From the NCBI GenBank assembly GCA_937896295.1, contig CALBME010000072.1, forward strand, positions 1 through 6,643: a DNA stretch of 6,643 nt. Direction: 5' to 3'. The notes below the pieces were generated by a model. The model was not told the origin of the DNA. It was given only the letters and a program-made list of their open reading frames with translations, and ran no database searches. How positions within the stretch are numbered: the stretch's first letter is position 1; every line of letters begins with the position of its first letter. Shown here one piece after another: positions 1 through 6,044 of this stretch. This DNA is from an uncultured Micavibrio sp. GTDB taxonomy: Bacteria; Pseudomonadota; Alphaproteobacteria; Micavibrionales; UBA1664. Position numbers and translations under genes: made by a program.

Positions 1-823
1 CGGAGACATTCACGACAGGGTTATGGGTGGGCATGTGCAGCTGGGGATAGGCGTCGTAGCCGCCAAGCTGAAACGCCACCACCGGCACGTTATAATTGGT
101 TGCCATGTAATGCAGGCTCTGGTGATAGGGTGCCTGCCGCCCGGCCAGCTGGTCGGGGGCGATGACGCCCAGATCGGCAAAGGGCCGGTTGGTCCCGGCG
201 ACATGGCGTTTTCCCGTGAACAGCACGACGATACTTTTACCCGTCGCCTTTTGGCGTACGCGCGCCGCGCAGTCCGCCAGCATCAGCTTGTTGCGCAGAT
301 GCAGGCCGCGCGGCTCTTCACGCAGAAGCGGCTGGTCCATGGGAATGCTGTTCGCCATCGCGGCATCGTAGGTGCGGCGATTATCGAACGGGATATGCAT
401 GTCATTGCCCGTCTGTGCGATTCCGGCATCGACGAACATGACGGGCTGGCCGTTGCGCATGGCGGTGAATAAAGGCAGCCATGCCAGCGTGTTGTATTTC
501 ATCTGTGACATCAGGCCGTTTGCGCGGACATGGCCGTTTATATCCGTCTGGGCAAGGCGCGCGAGTACGCGGCGGGTACGGCCCGCCGACATTTTCTGCC
601 CGCGCAGGTAGCGGGCATTGATATTTTCCGGCACGCCGAAGGCGACGGTAACGTCGATGTCATGTCTGGTGAAGGCGTCCAGCAGGGCGGCCTGAAGAAT
701 GTGATGGTCGCTGCTGTTTTCATCGCCGCCGACGAGGACAAGCACCTGTTTGTGCCCTTCCAGCTTTTGGCGGGTGTGGGCGACAATGGTCCGGACAGGG
801 TCGGGCATGCGGAATGTATCCAT
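1..823 (-). CDS. Unrecognised protein, possibly ChaN/EreA-like fold; 3' end beyond window
   Basis: I do not recognise this gene with certainty. An open frame of 274 codons runs from ATG at 823 off the left edge, without a stop. An in-frame TAA four codons upstream limits the start; a second Met at residue 6 is an alternative. No signal peptide or membrane segment is visible. Four patches occur in the order seen in haem-binding ChaN-like and erythromycin-esterase-like proteins: a hydrophobic strand followed by GGDENSSDHHILQ (32-44), W-L-P-L-F then a strand after G-Q-P-V (115-131), YDAAMANSI (152-160), and SIVVLFTGKRHVAG (197-210). In those families the first patch usually reads G-E-x-H with an acidic catalytic or binding residue. 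Here G33 replaces that Glu, so the site may be altered or the resemblance may be chance. The gene follows pyrF by 67 bases on the same strand. The family link is inference; that it is a real gene is fairly sure, because the long open frame has coherent protein composition. Confidence 0.6.
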   Translation of the reverse strand, partial: MDTFRMPDPVRTIVAHTRQKLEGHKQVLVLVGGDENSSDHHILQAALLDAFTRHDIDVTVAFGVPENINARYLRGQKMSAGRTRRVLARLAQTDINGHVRANGLMSQMKYNTLAWLPLFTAMRNGQPVMFVDAGIAQTGNDMHIPFDNRRTYDAAMANSIPMDQPLLREEPRGLHLRNKLMLADCAARVRQKATGKSIVVLFTGKRHVAGTNRPFADLGVIAPDQLAGRQAPYHQSLHYMATNYNVPVVAFQLGGYDAYPQLHMPTHNPVVNVS

Positions 824-859
824 CCCGATGTTTTACAGAATGCAGCCGCGAAAAGTCAA
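824..859 (-). promoter_or_regulatory. Candidate promoter, possibly giving a leaderless mRNA
   Basis: On the minus strand a TTGACT box (854-859) lies 18 bases before TAAAAC (830-835). Only six bases separate that -10-like box from the ATG at 823, so transcription would begin at or very near the start codon. The gene has no convincing Shine-Dalgarno sequence, which agrees with a leaderless transcript. The -10 box matches the consensus in only four of six positions, so this is tentative. Confidence 0.3.
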
Positions 860-890
860 AATTGGCGGGAGGCCGTTTTAAACCAGTGTC

Positions 891-1595
891 TTATGCGAGG
901 CTGGCGATGATATCGGCGGCTGCCTGACCGGGGTCGCCAGCCTGCGTGATGGGGCGTCCGATGACCAGATGGGTGGCACCGGCGGCTATCGCTTCCTTCG
1001 GGGTCATGGTGCGTTTCTGGTCGCCCTTGTCCGCCGATGCCGGGCGGATGCCCGGAACCATGGTTTCGAACGCAGCGCCGCAGGATGCGCGTACCAGCGC
1101 GATTTCAAGTGGCGAACAGACGACGCCGTCGAGGCCGCATTCCTTTGTAAGACGCGCAAGACGGTTTACCTGATCGGCGATTGGCAAGGGCCAACCGACG
1201 GCGGTGACGGCCGCGTCGTCCATCGATGTCAGGATGGTGACGGCCAGAAGCTTCGGGGTTCTGAGATTGCGTTTGGCGGCTTCCTCGCGCATCGCGGCAA
1301 GGCCCGCCTTCATCATGTCCGGTCCGCCCGAGGCGTGAACGTTGACGTAATCGGGGGCAAGGCGCGTGATGGAGCGCAGGGCGCCGGCAACCGTGTTCGG
1401 AATGTCGTGATACTTAAGGTCGATGAACAACGGCGCAGACGGCACGGCGTCGCGCACGCGTGCGATGCCATCGGGTCCGTTGGCGTTGAAAAACTCCATC
1501 CCCAGCTTGATGCCGCATCCGGCGGGCACAACCTGTCGCGCCGTCGCAATGGCCGCCGCGACATCATCCGTGTCGATGGAGCAGTAGATCGTCAT
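891..1595 (-). CDS. pyrF: Orotidine 5'-phosphate decarboxylase
   Basis: This enzyme catalyses the last step of de novo UMP synthesis, the decarboxylation of OMP to UMP, in the cytoplasm. At 234 residues it has the usual length for the family. The TIM-barrel signature residues are all visible: D8 in SIDTDD, K30 in KLGMEFF, and the catalytic D59-x-K61-x-x-D64 in DLKYHDIPNT. The phosphate-binding end is also present, with PGIRP (181-185), the following K-G-D-Q-K-R-T loop, and LVIGRPIT (210-217). The ATG at 1595 is preceded by AGGA seven bases upstream, which supports this start. It lies 53 bases downstream of ihfB, with a strong terminator between them, so it probably relies on readthrough or on a promoter inside ihfB; I saw no convincing one in the gap. 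The ihfB-pyrF neighbourhood is known from alphaproteobacteria. Confidence 0.96.
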   Translation of the reverse strand: MTIYCSIDTDDVAAAIATARQVVPAGCGIKLGMEFFNANGPDGIARVRDAVPSAPLFIDLKYHDIPNTVAGALRSITRLAPDYVNVHASGGPDMMKAGLAAMREEAAKRNLRTPKLLAVTILTSMDDAAVTAVGWPLPIADQVNRLARLTKECGLDGVVCSPLEIALVRASCGAAFETMVPGIRPASADKGDQKRTMTPKEAIAAGATHLVIGRPITQAGDPGQAAADIIASLA

Positions 1596-1614
1596 TTCAT
1601 TTTCCTGATCTGGT

Positions 1615-1642
1615 TTTAAAAACCCCCGCTTTTGGCGGGGGC
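1615..1642 (-). terminator. Intrinsic terminator downstream of ihfB
   Basis: Read on the minus strand, a perfect seven-base stem CCCCCGC / GCGGGGG (1635-1641 with 1623-1629) encloses a five-base loop and is followed at once by TTTTTAAAA. It lies seven bases after the ihfB stop codon and ends about 20 bases before the pyrF start. It is a textbook rho-independent terminator in form and would separate the two genes' expression unless readthrough occurs. Confidence 0.85.
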
Positions 1643-1648
1643 GAATTT

Positions 1649-1960
1649 TTAGAATTTGTCTTCGGCGTTTTTATCGACCTGTTTGCCGTTGAGGCGGTCG
1701 CGGAGCAATTTGCCGGTTTTGAAAAAGGGCATGGTCTTGGCGCGGACCTGAACGGCGGAACCGGTGCGGGGGTTGCGGCCCGTGCGCGCCTCGCGCTTTT
1801 TGACAGAAAACGCACCGAAGCCACGCAGCTCGACGCGGTCGCCGCGGACAAGCGCCTTGGTCACTTCCTCGAACACCGTGTCGATGACGCGTTCCAGATC
1901 GGACAGATAGAGATCCGGATAACGCTCGGCCAGACGGCGGATCAGTTCGGATTTGGTCAT
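1649..1960 (-). CDS. ihfB: Integration host factor subunit beta (IHF-beta)
   Basis: This is a small nucleoid protein of the HU/IHF family that bends DNA in the minor groove, normally as a heterodimer with IHF-alpha, and acts in replication, recombination and transcription. The protein of 103 residues begins MTKSELI, as IHF-beta does. It carries the family core RGFGAF (46-51) and the DNA-binding arm with RTGRNPRTG (59-67), in which P64 is the intercalating proline. The KxLRDR motif near the C-terminus (84-89) favours IHF-beta over HU. I chose ATG at 1960 because homology starts there and AGGGG precedes it at a usable distance; the open frame extends upstream to 2014, but those 18 residues do not look like the family. 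The short acidic/basic tail after residue 92 is beyond the usual core. The partner IHF-alpha gene is not in the window. Confidence 0.93.
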   Translation of the reverse strand: MTKSELIRRLAERYPDLYLSDLERVIDTVFEEVTKALVRGDRVELRGFGAFSVKKREARTGRNPRTGSAVQVRAKTMPFFKTGKLLRDRLNGKQVDKNAEDKF

Positions 1961-1990
1961 GACCACATAACCCCTTGTTTGCGTTTTAGA

Positions 1991-2019
1991 TTTATAACAG
2001 GGACATTGCACCACCTGAA
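1991..2019 (-). promoter_or_regulatory. Candidate sigma-70-type promoter for ihfB
   Basis: On the minus strand TTCAGG (2014-2019) is followed after exactly 17 bases by TATAAA (1991-1996), about 30 bases upstream of the ihfB ATG. The -10 is close to consensus and the -35 is weak (three of six). It sits in the 142-base divergent region between ihfB and the kinase gene. No equally good promoter was seen for the plus-strand gene. Confidence 0.4.
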
Positions 2020-2102
2020 AACCCCCGTCAAGTTTCCGATTTGATATTTTCCTTTGTTTCCATACCCTTGCTAAAAATCGCCCCCTGATCCATCATCCGC
2101 CT

Positions 2103-3029
2103 ATGTCCGACCTGACCGCAACACCGCCAAAAACCGAAGTTTTAGAGGGGGAAAAGCCCATCATCATCAGCATTAGCGGTGATTTGGGCTCGGGCAAGAG
2201 CGTCCTGGCCTCCGCCCTGGTCGAAACCTGGGGGGCCGAACGCTATTCCACCGGCATGGTCCAGCGCCGGATTGCCGACCAGCTTGGCATCACCACCCTG
2301 GAGCTGAACAAGCGGGCCGAAACCGACAAGTCGATCGACGACCAGATCGATTCCGTTTTCCGCAACCTGGCCAAGACGCCGAAAAACCTGATCGTCGATT
2401 CCCGGATGGCGTTTCACTTTTTGCCGATGTCGTTCCGCATCAAGCTGGAGGTCGACCCGCAGATCGCTGTGGCAAGGATCAAGGGCGATACATCGCGCGT
2501 GGGCGAGGGGCCGTATAACAGCATCGAAGAGGTGCGCGCCGCCATCGCGGCCCGCAAAGCCAGCGAACGCGCGCGTTTCAAGACATATTATAATGTCGAT
2601 ATCGCCGACCATGCGGGCTATGACCTTGTGATCAACACGACCGATTGCCCGGTTGCGGATGTCGCCGAACTTGCCAATGCATCGGTGCGCCTGTGGCGTG
2701 CGGGGCGCCCGGTGCCCAAGCTGTGGATTTCGCCCAAGCACCTGTTTGCCGCCGTGCCGCCCGATGCCGTCGACGAGACGCTGGTCGACCAGTACATGCG
2801 CGCATGGCCCGCGCCGGACGCGTGGCCGCAGGGGGCCATAATCGCCTCCCCCGCCGGGGATGCGTATGTCGTGACGCAAGGGGCTGAATGGGTAGCCGCC
2901 GCGCTGGAGGGCCGCAAGGCGCTGGTACCGGTGACGCTGGCTGAAAAACCGGTCGTATTACCGCCTTTTTCCACCACCGAAAAATGGGAAAAAGCACATA
3001 ATTTCAGTCACTTGTATCAAGCGTACTGA
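2103..3029 (+). CDS. Cytidylate-kinase-like P-loop kinase with extra C-terminal (ParB/Srx-like?) domain
   Basis: The first ~190 of 308 residues resemble the cytidylate kinases of archaeal type, which phosphorylate CMP or dCMP using ATP. The P-loop is GDLGSGKS (26-33). YSTGMVQRR (48-56) corresponds to the YSxGxxxR substrate-side motif. A strand ending in VDSR (98-101) matches the V-I-D-G-R region of the family, and an E-R-A-R-F-K-x-Y-Y-N-V-D-I stretch (155-167) precedes YDLVINT (173-179). Residues ~200-285 are not part of that family. Their pattern K-L-W-I-S-P-K-H-L followed by Y-V-V-T-x-G-x-E-W-x-x-A-A-L-x-G-R-x-x-x-V-P-V (255-277) resembles the ParB/sulfiredoxin fold, though the usual E-R-R is missing. 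The ATG at 2103 has no good Shine-Dalgarno sequence, and the next in-frame Met (residue 52) would lose the P-loop. It probably forms a transcription unit with the gene 40 bases downstream. The kinase fold is well supported; the substrate is inferred and the C-terminal call is tentative. Confidence 0.8.
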   Translation: MSDLTATPPKTEVLEGEKPIIISISGDLGSGKSVLASALVETWGAERYSTGMVQRRIADQLGITTLELNKRAETDKSIDDQIDSVFRNLAKTPKNLIVDSRMAFHFLPMSFRIKLEVDPQIAVARIKGDTSRVGEGPYNSIEEVRAAIAARKASERARFKTYYNVDIADHAGYDLVINTTDCPVADVAELANASVRLWRAGRPVPKLWISPKHLFAAVPPDAVDETLVDQYMRAWPAPDAWPQGAIIASPAGDAYVVTQGAEWVAAALEGRKALVPVTLAEKPVVLPPFSTTEKWEKAHNFSHLYQAY

Positions 3030-3069
3030 TCTTTTCCATATTTTAAAAGTTTTCGGATAGAGTGAGCGC

Positions 3070-4176
3070 ATGAATTTCAGCCTGCGCGGCATATTCGCCC
3101 ATATGCATTCGCCCGCCCCGAAAGAGGCGCCGGCCGATTTCGACGCGGATGCGTTCAACCGGGCGATGACCGACCGACTTGATGCAGGCGCGGTCAATTA
3201 CCCGGAGGTGTTCGACGCGCTGGGCGATCTTGGCCGCAACATGCCCAAGGTCAGCATCATGGTGCGGGCGCGGATGATGGGAATTTTAAGCGATGATCTG
3301 GACGCGCTGAGAGACGGCAGGCTGCACCCGGAATTCGGTGCGCGTAAACGCCACGAACTGGAAGGACAGCTGATAGAGGCAGGCCAGTTCATGGCCGTGC
3401 ACAGCCAGGTGCCCGACGACATCGTCGAAGGATTCCACGACCTGGCCGAAACCATCGTCCTTGATATCGAGCTGCATAACGATCGCCAGCTGGCCCGCGG
3501 CGTGCCGCTGGCGAACGGCGATACGCCGTTCGCTGGCGAGGAGGTGCGCACCACGCTGGATTATTTCAATGCCTGCATCGCAGACCGTTTCCGGGTTTCA
3601 AAAGGATTCCAGACCATCATCGTCGACGATGCGTCGAAGGGATATGGCAGCGCGGGGTTCAATAACGAAAAAGAACTTCACGAGCTTGAGGCCAATATCC
3701 GCTACGTGAAGACCCTACGCGACCTGCCCAAGATCGCGGCGACATCGATGCATGAAGGCATGCACATGGTGATCAAGGATTCGGAAGCCAAATTTTATGA
3801 AGACCCCGAAGGCTGGCGCCACAAGGACCCCAGTTTTTATATCATGATGCGCGTATGCAGCCGCAATTTTTATACGACGAAAGACCCGACCTATCGCCGC
3901 CTGCCGGAAGAGGTGCTGGCGGAACGCGTGGGCATACGTTTTGCCATGCGCCTGAATGAGGCGCTGGACTGTAAAATTCCGCGCGATGAATTCATGGCGA
4001 TCGTGGCATCGACCATTCCCCATAAGTCAGTTTACGCAGATGTGCAACGTACATGGGAAGAAGCCTTTGGAGGGTCCACGTCTGATCCGGTTCCCGAACC
4101 CACCCCACCCGAGCCGGCCAAGAACGTCATCGGGCGGATCAGGCACGTGGCCAGCGTGCTGAAGAATAATTTATAA
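3070..4176 (+). CDS. Unrecognised protein with HExxH zinc-metallopeptidase motif
   Basis: I do not recognise the family. The 368-residue protein has no clear signal peptide or membrane span, so it is probably cytoplasmic. The key feature is TSMHEGMHMV (225-234), an HExxH motif (H228, E229, H232) in a hydrophobic helix context, as in zincin metallopeptidases where the two His bind zinc and the Glu activates water. A helix with PEEVLAERVGIRFA (279-292) follows about 50 residues later and offers E281 or E285 as a third, gluzincin-type ligand. The N-terminal ~220 residues are helical and charged. A proline-rich linker (DPVPEPTPPEP, 339-349) leads to a short basic tail. The gene starts 40 bases after the kinase gene and is probably co-transcribed. 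It ends 6 bases before the converging DUF2726-like gene. Protease activity is inferred from the motif only. Confidence 0.75.
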   Translation: MNFSLRGIFAHMHSPAPKEAPADFDADAFNRAMTDRLDAGAVNYPEVFDALGDLGRNMPKVSIMVRARMMGILSDDLDALRDGRLHPEFGARKRHELEGQLIEAGQFMAVHSQVPDDIVEGFHDLAETIVLDIELHNDRQLARGVPLANGDTPFAGEEVRTTLDYFNACIADRFRVSKGFQTIIVDDASKGYGSAGFNNEKELHELEANIRYVKTLRDLPKIAATSMHEGMHMVIKDSEAKFYEDPEGWRHKDPSFYIMMRVCSRNFYTTKDPTYRRLPEEVLAERVGIRFAMRLNEALDCKIPRDEFMAIVASTIPHKSVYADVQRTWEEAFGGSTSDPVPEPTPPEPAKNVIGRIRHVASVLKNNL

Positions 4177-4182
4177 AACCTC

Positions 4183-4728
4183 TTATACCTGTGCGGGTAT
4201 AGCGTTTCCGGCCGGCGTTTCCTTTTTGCGGGCGGGCGCATAGGTCGACTGATGCAACGCCATGGTATCGAGGATGATGTTACGCAGACGTCCCGGGTCG
4301 TAATAACGCACGAGGGGCAGGCGCACATGCGGCACACCCGCACGGCGTAGCGCCCGGCTGATCATCGTGTTCTTGTTCATGCGTTCGGATGAACTGGTCG
4401 ATTCCATGTCCATTTCGATGCAGAGTTTTACATCCGTCGTGTCGCGGTCCAGCACCACGAAGTCGACGCAGTAATCGGCAAGCTGCCCGTTCATTTCATG
4501 CCCGTGCTGGTTGCGCACCGACACGATATCGAGAAGGCGCACCTTGAAACTAACGATCGTGTTGGGCGGAAGGGCCTGGAGAAGCGCGGTCAGAAAGCGC
4601 TGTTCGTTGAGAAGGAGTAATTGCCCCTTTCGTTTGTACACGGGGCGATGCAATGCGGCGTAAAGGGCGAAGGCGCAGGCGATAAAAATGACGATCGCCG
4701 CGCCGGCAAAAATCAGCTGTTTATCCAA
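4183..4728 (-). CDS. DUF2726-like protein with N-terminal membrane anchor
   Basis: This 181-residue protein has one hydrophobic segment (about 5-26) followed by basic residues (R28, K32, R33, K34), so the rest should face the cytoplasm. Residues ~36-155 match the layout of DUF2726: L-L-N-E-Q-R-F-L-x-x-L-x-x-A-L-P at the start, then V-D-F-V-V-L-D (88-94), I-E-M-D (104-107), and R-A-G-V-P-H-V-R-L-P (129-138). The D89 ... E105-x-D107 arrangement recalls restriction-endonuclease-like folds suggested for this family, but activity is unproven. The start is TTG at 4728: GGAG lies eight bases upstream, and an in-frame TGA two codons before it excludes a longer form. It follows pyrC by 77 bases on the same strand and may be co-transcribed with it. 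The last part after ~160 is low-complexity and probably unstructured. Confidence 0.82.
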   Translation of the reverse strand: MDKQLIFAGAAIVIFIACAFALYAALHRPVYKRKGQLLLLNEQRFLTALLQALPPNTIVSFKVRLLDIVSVRNQHGHEMNGQLADYCVDFVVLDRDTTDVKLCIEMDMESTSSSERMNKNTMISRALRRAGVPHVRLPLVRYYDPGRLRNIILDTMALHQSTYAPARKKETPAGNAIPAQV

Positions 4729-4805
4729 TCTTCATGCTCCACGTTCCGGCACGTCTTATCGCATGCCTAAGAAACCAGAGTATCATTTTATGGAAATAAA
4801 ATCTT

Positions 4806-5315
4806 CTATACCAAAGACCAGTACAGCTCGGCTTTTCCAGTGTTTTCGAGGCCTGCAGGCAGCGGAACGACCGATCCGGCAGGGAAATTTTCGATACAAA
4901 TTTCGACGGATTTGTTCTGCATTTTAAACGTTTCCACCGGAACCGGCAGGCCGTAGAAGGCGGGACCGTTGAGGCAGAGGAAATTCTTAAACGCACTGTC
5001 CGATACTTCCGCGCCCGCGCGTTCGAAGGCCTGCGCATAAAGCTGCGGCGCGATGCCACCCGTGTAGCACCCTGCGGCGCAGCCGCAAGGTGTGACCTTC
5101 TGCACATGCGGTGCGGAATCGGTGCCCGCGAAAAATTTCGTATTCTTATCCGAGATGACGGCGGCACGTAGGGCGGCGCGATCGTCTTCGTACTTCAGCA
5201 GCGGCAGGCAATAGAGATGATATTTAAAACCCTGTAGCATATGGCCCACGGTATACAGCAGGTGCTGCGGCGTGATGGTGGCGGCCAGGGTGGGCGGCCC
5301 GAGGGCGACGAAATC
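4806..5315 (-). CDS. pyrC: Dihydroorotase, class II (PyrC), C-terminal half only
   Basis: Dihydroorotase closes carbamoyl-aspartate to dihydroorotate, the third step of pyrimidine synthesis. This segment of ~170 residues aligns by eye with the second half of the ~345-residue E. coli-type enzyme. It contains LAATITPQHLL, HLYCLPLLK, the GTDSAPH motif whose Asp is the catalytic base, the Cys-rich C-G-C-A-A-G-C patch (one residue longer than the E. coli patch as I recall it), and NGPAFYGLP near the end. It stops with TAG at 4806. The N-terminal half, with the HxH metal ligands, the carbamylated Lys and further His ligands, is absent. In its place the frame continues upstream into an argJ-like sequence. 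The enzyme as read here could not be active. The identity of the segment is near certain; the missing half most likely lies elsewhere in the source genome. Confidence 0.93.
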   Translation of the reverse strand, partial: DFVALGPPTLAATITPQHLLYTVGHMLQGFKYHLYCLPLLKYEDDRAALRAAVISDKNTKFFAGTDSAPHVQKVTPCGCAAGCYTGGIAPQLYAQAFERAGAEVSDSAFKNFLCLNGPAFYGLPVPVETFKMQNKSVEICIENFPAGSVVPLPAGLENTGKAELYWSLV

Positions 5316-5330
5316 CGCGGCGTCGAGCAC
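5313..5330. other. Chimeric junction between alphaproteobacterial pyrC and actinobacterial argJ
   Basis: On the minus strand the codons for V-L-D-A-A-D (5330 to 5313) belong plausibly to both proteins: ArgJ proteins often read VLDAAL here, and PyrC proteins DAADxV. Right of this point GC and G/C-ending codons jump; left of it they fall within a few dozen bases. Each gene is cut in its middle. The reading frame happens to stay open across the join, giving one 385-residue frame from 5963 to 4806. Short shared sequence at a seam is typical of amplification or assembly chimeras, though illegitimate recombination would look the same. Confidence 0.8.
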
Positions 5331-5963
5331 GTCGGGGGCCACCTCGGCGTCGGTGAACACGAACGCCAGCATCGTCGCCATGTCGGGCTCGATCATGCCG
5401 ACCCCCTTGGCGACGCCGACCACCCGGGCCGGGCCGCCCACCCCGTCGGAACGGGTCGGGACCGTCCGGGCCGCCACCTTGGGGTGGGTGTCGGTGGTCA
5501 TCATGGCGGTGGCCACGGGCAGGGCCGAGGTGATCGGGAACGGCGTGGCCAGCCGCGCCAGATGCGATCGGACCCGGTCCATCGGGTAGCGGCGACCGAT
5601 CACCCCGGTCGACGCCACCAGGACATCGGACGGATCCGCGCCGATCGCCCCGGCCACACCGGCGGCGAGCTCCTCGGCGTCGGCACGACCGGCTTCGCCG
5701 GTGGCCACGTTGGCGTTCTTGGACACGACGACCACCGCGCGCAGCGACCCATCCGCGACGTGACGCCGTGACAGCTCGACGCTCGGTCCCGCGAAGCGGG
5801 AACGGGTGAACACGGCGGCCGCCGCACAGGGCACCTCCGTGCTGATGACCACGAAGTCGTCGGTGGCGTCCTTGATCCCGACGTTCGCGACGTGAGCGGT
5901 GAACCCCCGGGGCAGCTCGATGTCCGCAGCCGTCTCCTCGGATCGGTCCTCTGGGGCGGTCAT
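5316..5963 (-). CDS. argJ: ArgJ-like glutamate/ornithine N-acetyltransferase, N-terminal half only
   Basis: ArgJ-family enzymes move an acetyl group between N-acetylornithine and glutamate in arginine synthesis; they self-cleave before a Thr, which becomes the nucleophile. This segment of about 216 residues shows the family order: a PRGFTAH start, AAAVFTRSRF (48-57), VVSKNANVATGE (79-90), VASTGVIGRRYPMDR (116-130), MTTDTHPK (155-162) and KGVGMIEPDMATML (186-199), with T197 the expected cleavage and catalytic residue. The E-P-D in place of the common A-P-N before M-A-T is reminiscent of the OAT2 branch linked to clavulanate clusters, so the substrate is uncertain. The ATG at 5963 has AAGGA upstream at normal spacing. 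The second half of the enzyme (the small, acetyl-accepting side) is missing because the frame enters pyrC sequence. It is divergent from the SDR gene, with 81 bases between. Codon use is strongly G/C-ending, unlike the left part of the window. Confidence 0.87.
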
Positions 5964-6007
5964 GGCCCAGATCCTTGCAGAGCCCACGGGGTGACAGACT
6001 CCCGATA

Positions 6008-6022
6008 CCGGCGCGTCGCCGG
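6008..6022. repeat. Short perfect inverted repeat in the argJ-SDR divergent region
   Basis: CCGGCG and CGCCGG flank a three-base CGT spacer, 22 bases before the SDR start codon. It could be an operator half-site pair or a small hairpin in the SDR leader, but such repeats arise easily in DNA this rich in G and C. Confidence 0.25.
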
Positions 6023-6044
6023 TCGCCGACAACAGGGGGCAGCC

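Noticed and set aside
23..472. Plus-strand open frame of 149 codons
   Set aside because: It lies opposite the longer, more coherent minus-strand gene and looks like its shadow.
969..1619. Plus-strand open frame of 216 codons
   Set aside because: It is entirely antisense to pyrF and part of its leader; its composition is rich in Arg, His and Gly as expected for a shadow.
2026..2031. TTGACG on the minus strand as the -35 box of the ihfB promoter
   Set aside because: It is 29 bases from the good TATAAA box, too far for a sigma-70 promoter, and the sequence at proper spacing is a poor -10.
2142..2879. Minus-strand open frame of 245 codons
   Set aside because: It is antisense to the kinase gene, which has a clear P-loop; the shadow has no motifs.
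4184..4201. Inverted repeat TATACC/GGTATA between the convergent gene ends as a terminator
   Set aside because: The stem is only six mostly A-T pairs, lacks a T-run after it, and lies within the end of the DUF2726-like coding region.
5241..5771. Plus-strand open frame of 176 codons
   Set aside because: It is antisense to argJ and crosses the chimeric join; its His/Gly/Arg-rich composition is typical of a shadow in GC-rich DNA.
4806..5963. A genuine bifunctional acetyltransferase-dihydroorotase
   Set aside because: Each half lacks essential parts of its enzyme (ArgJ second half; PyrC metal ligands), and the codon use changes at the seam.
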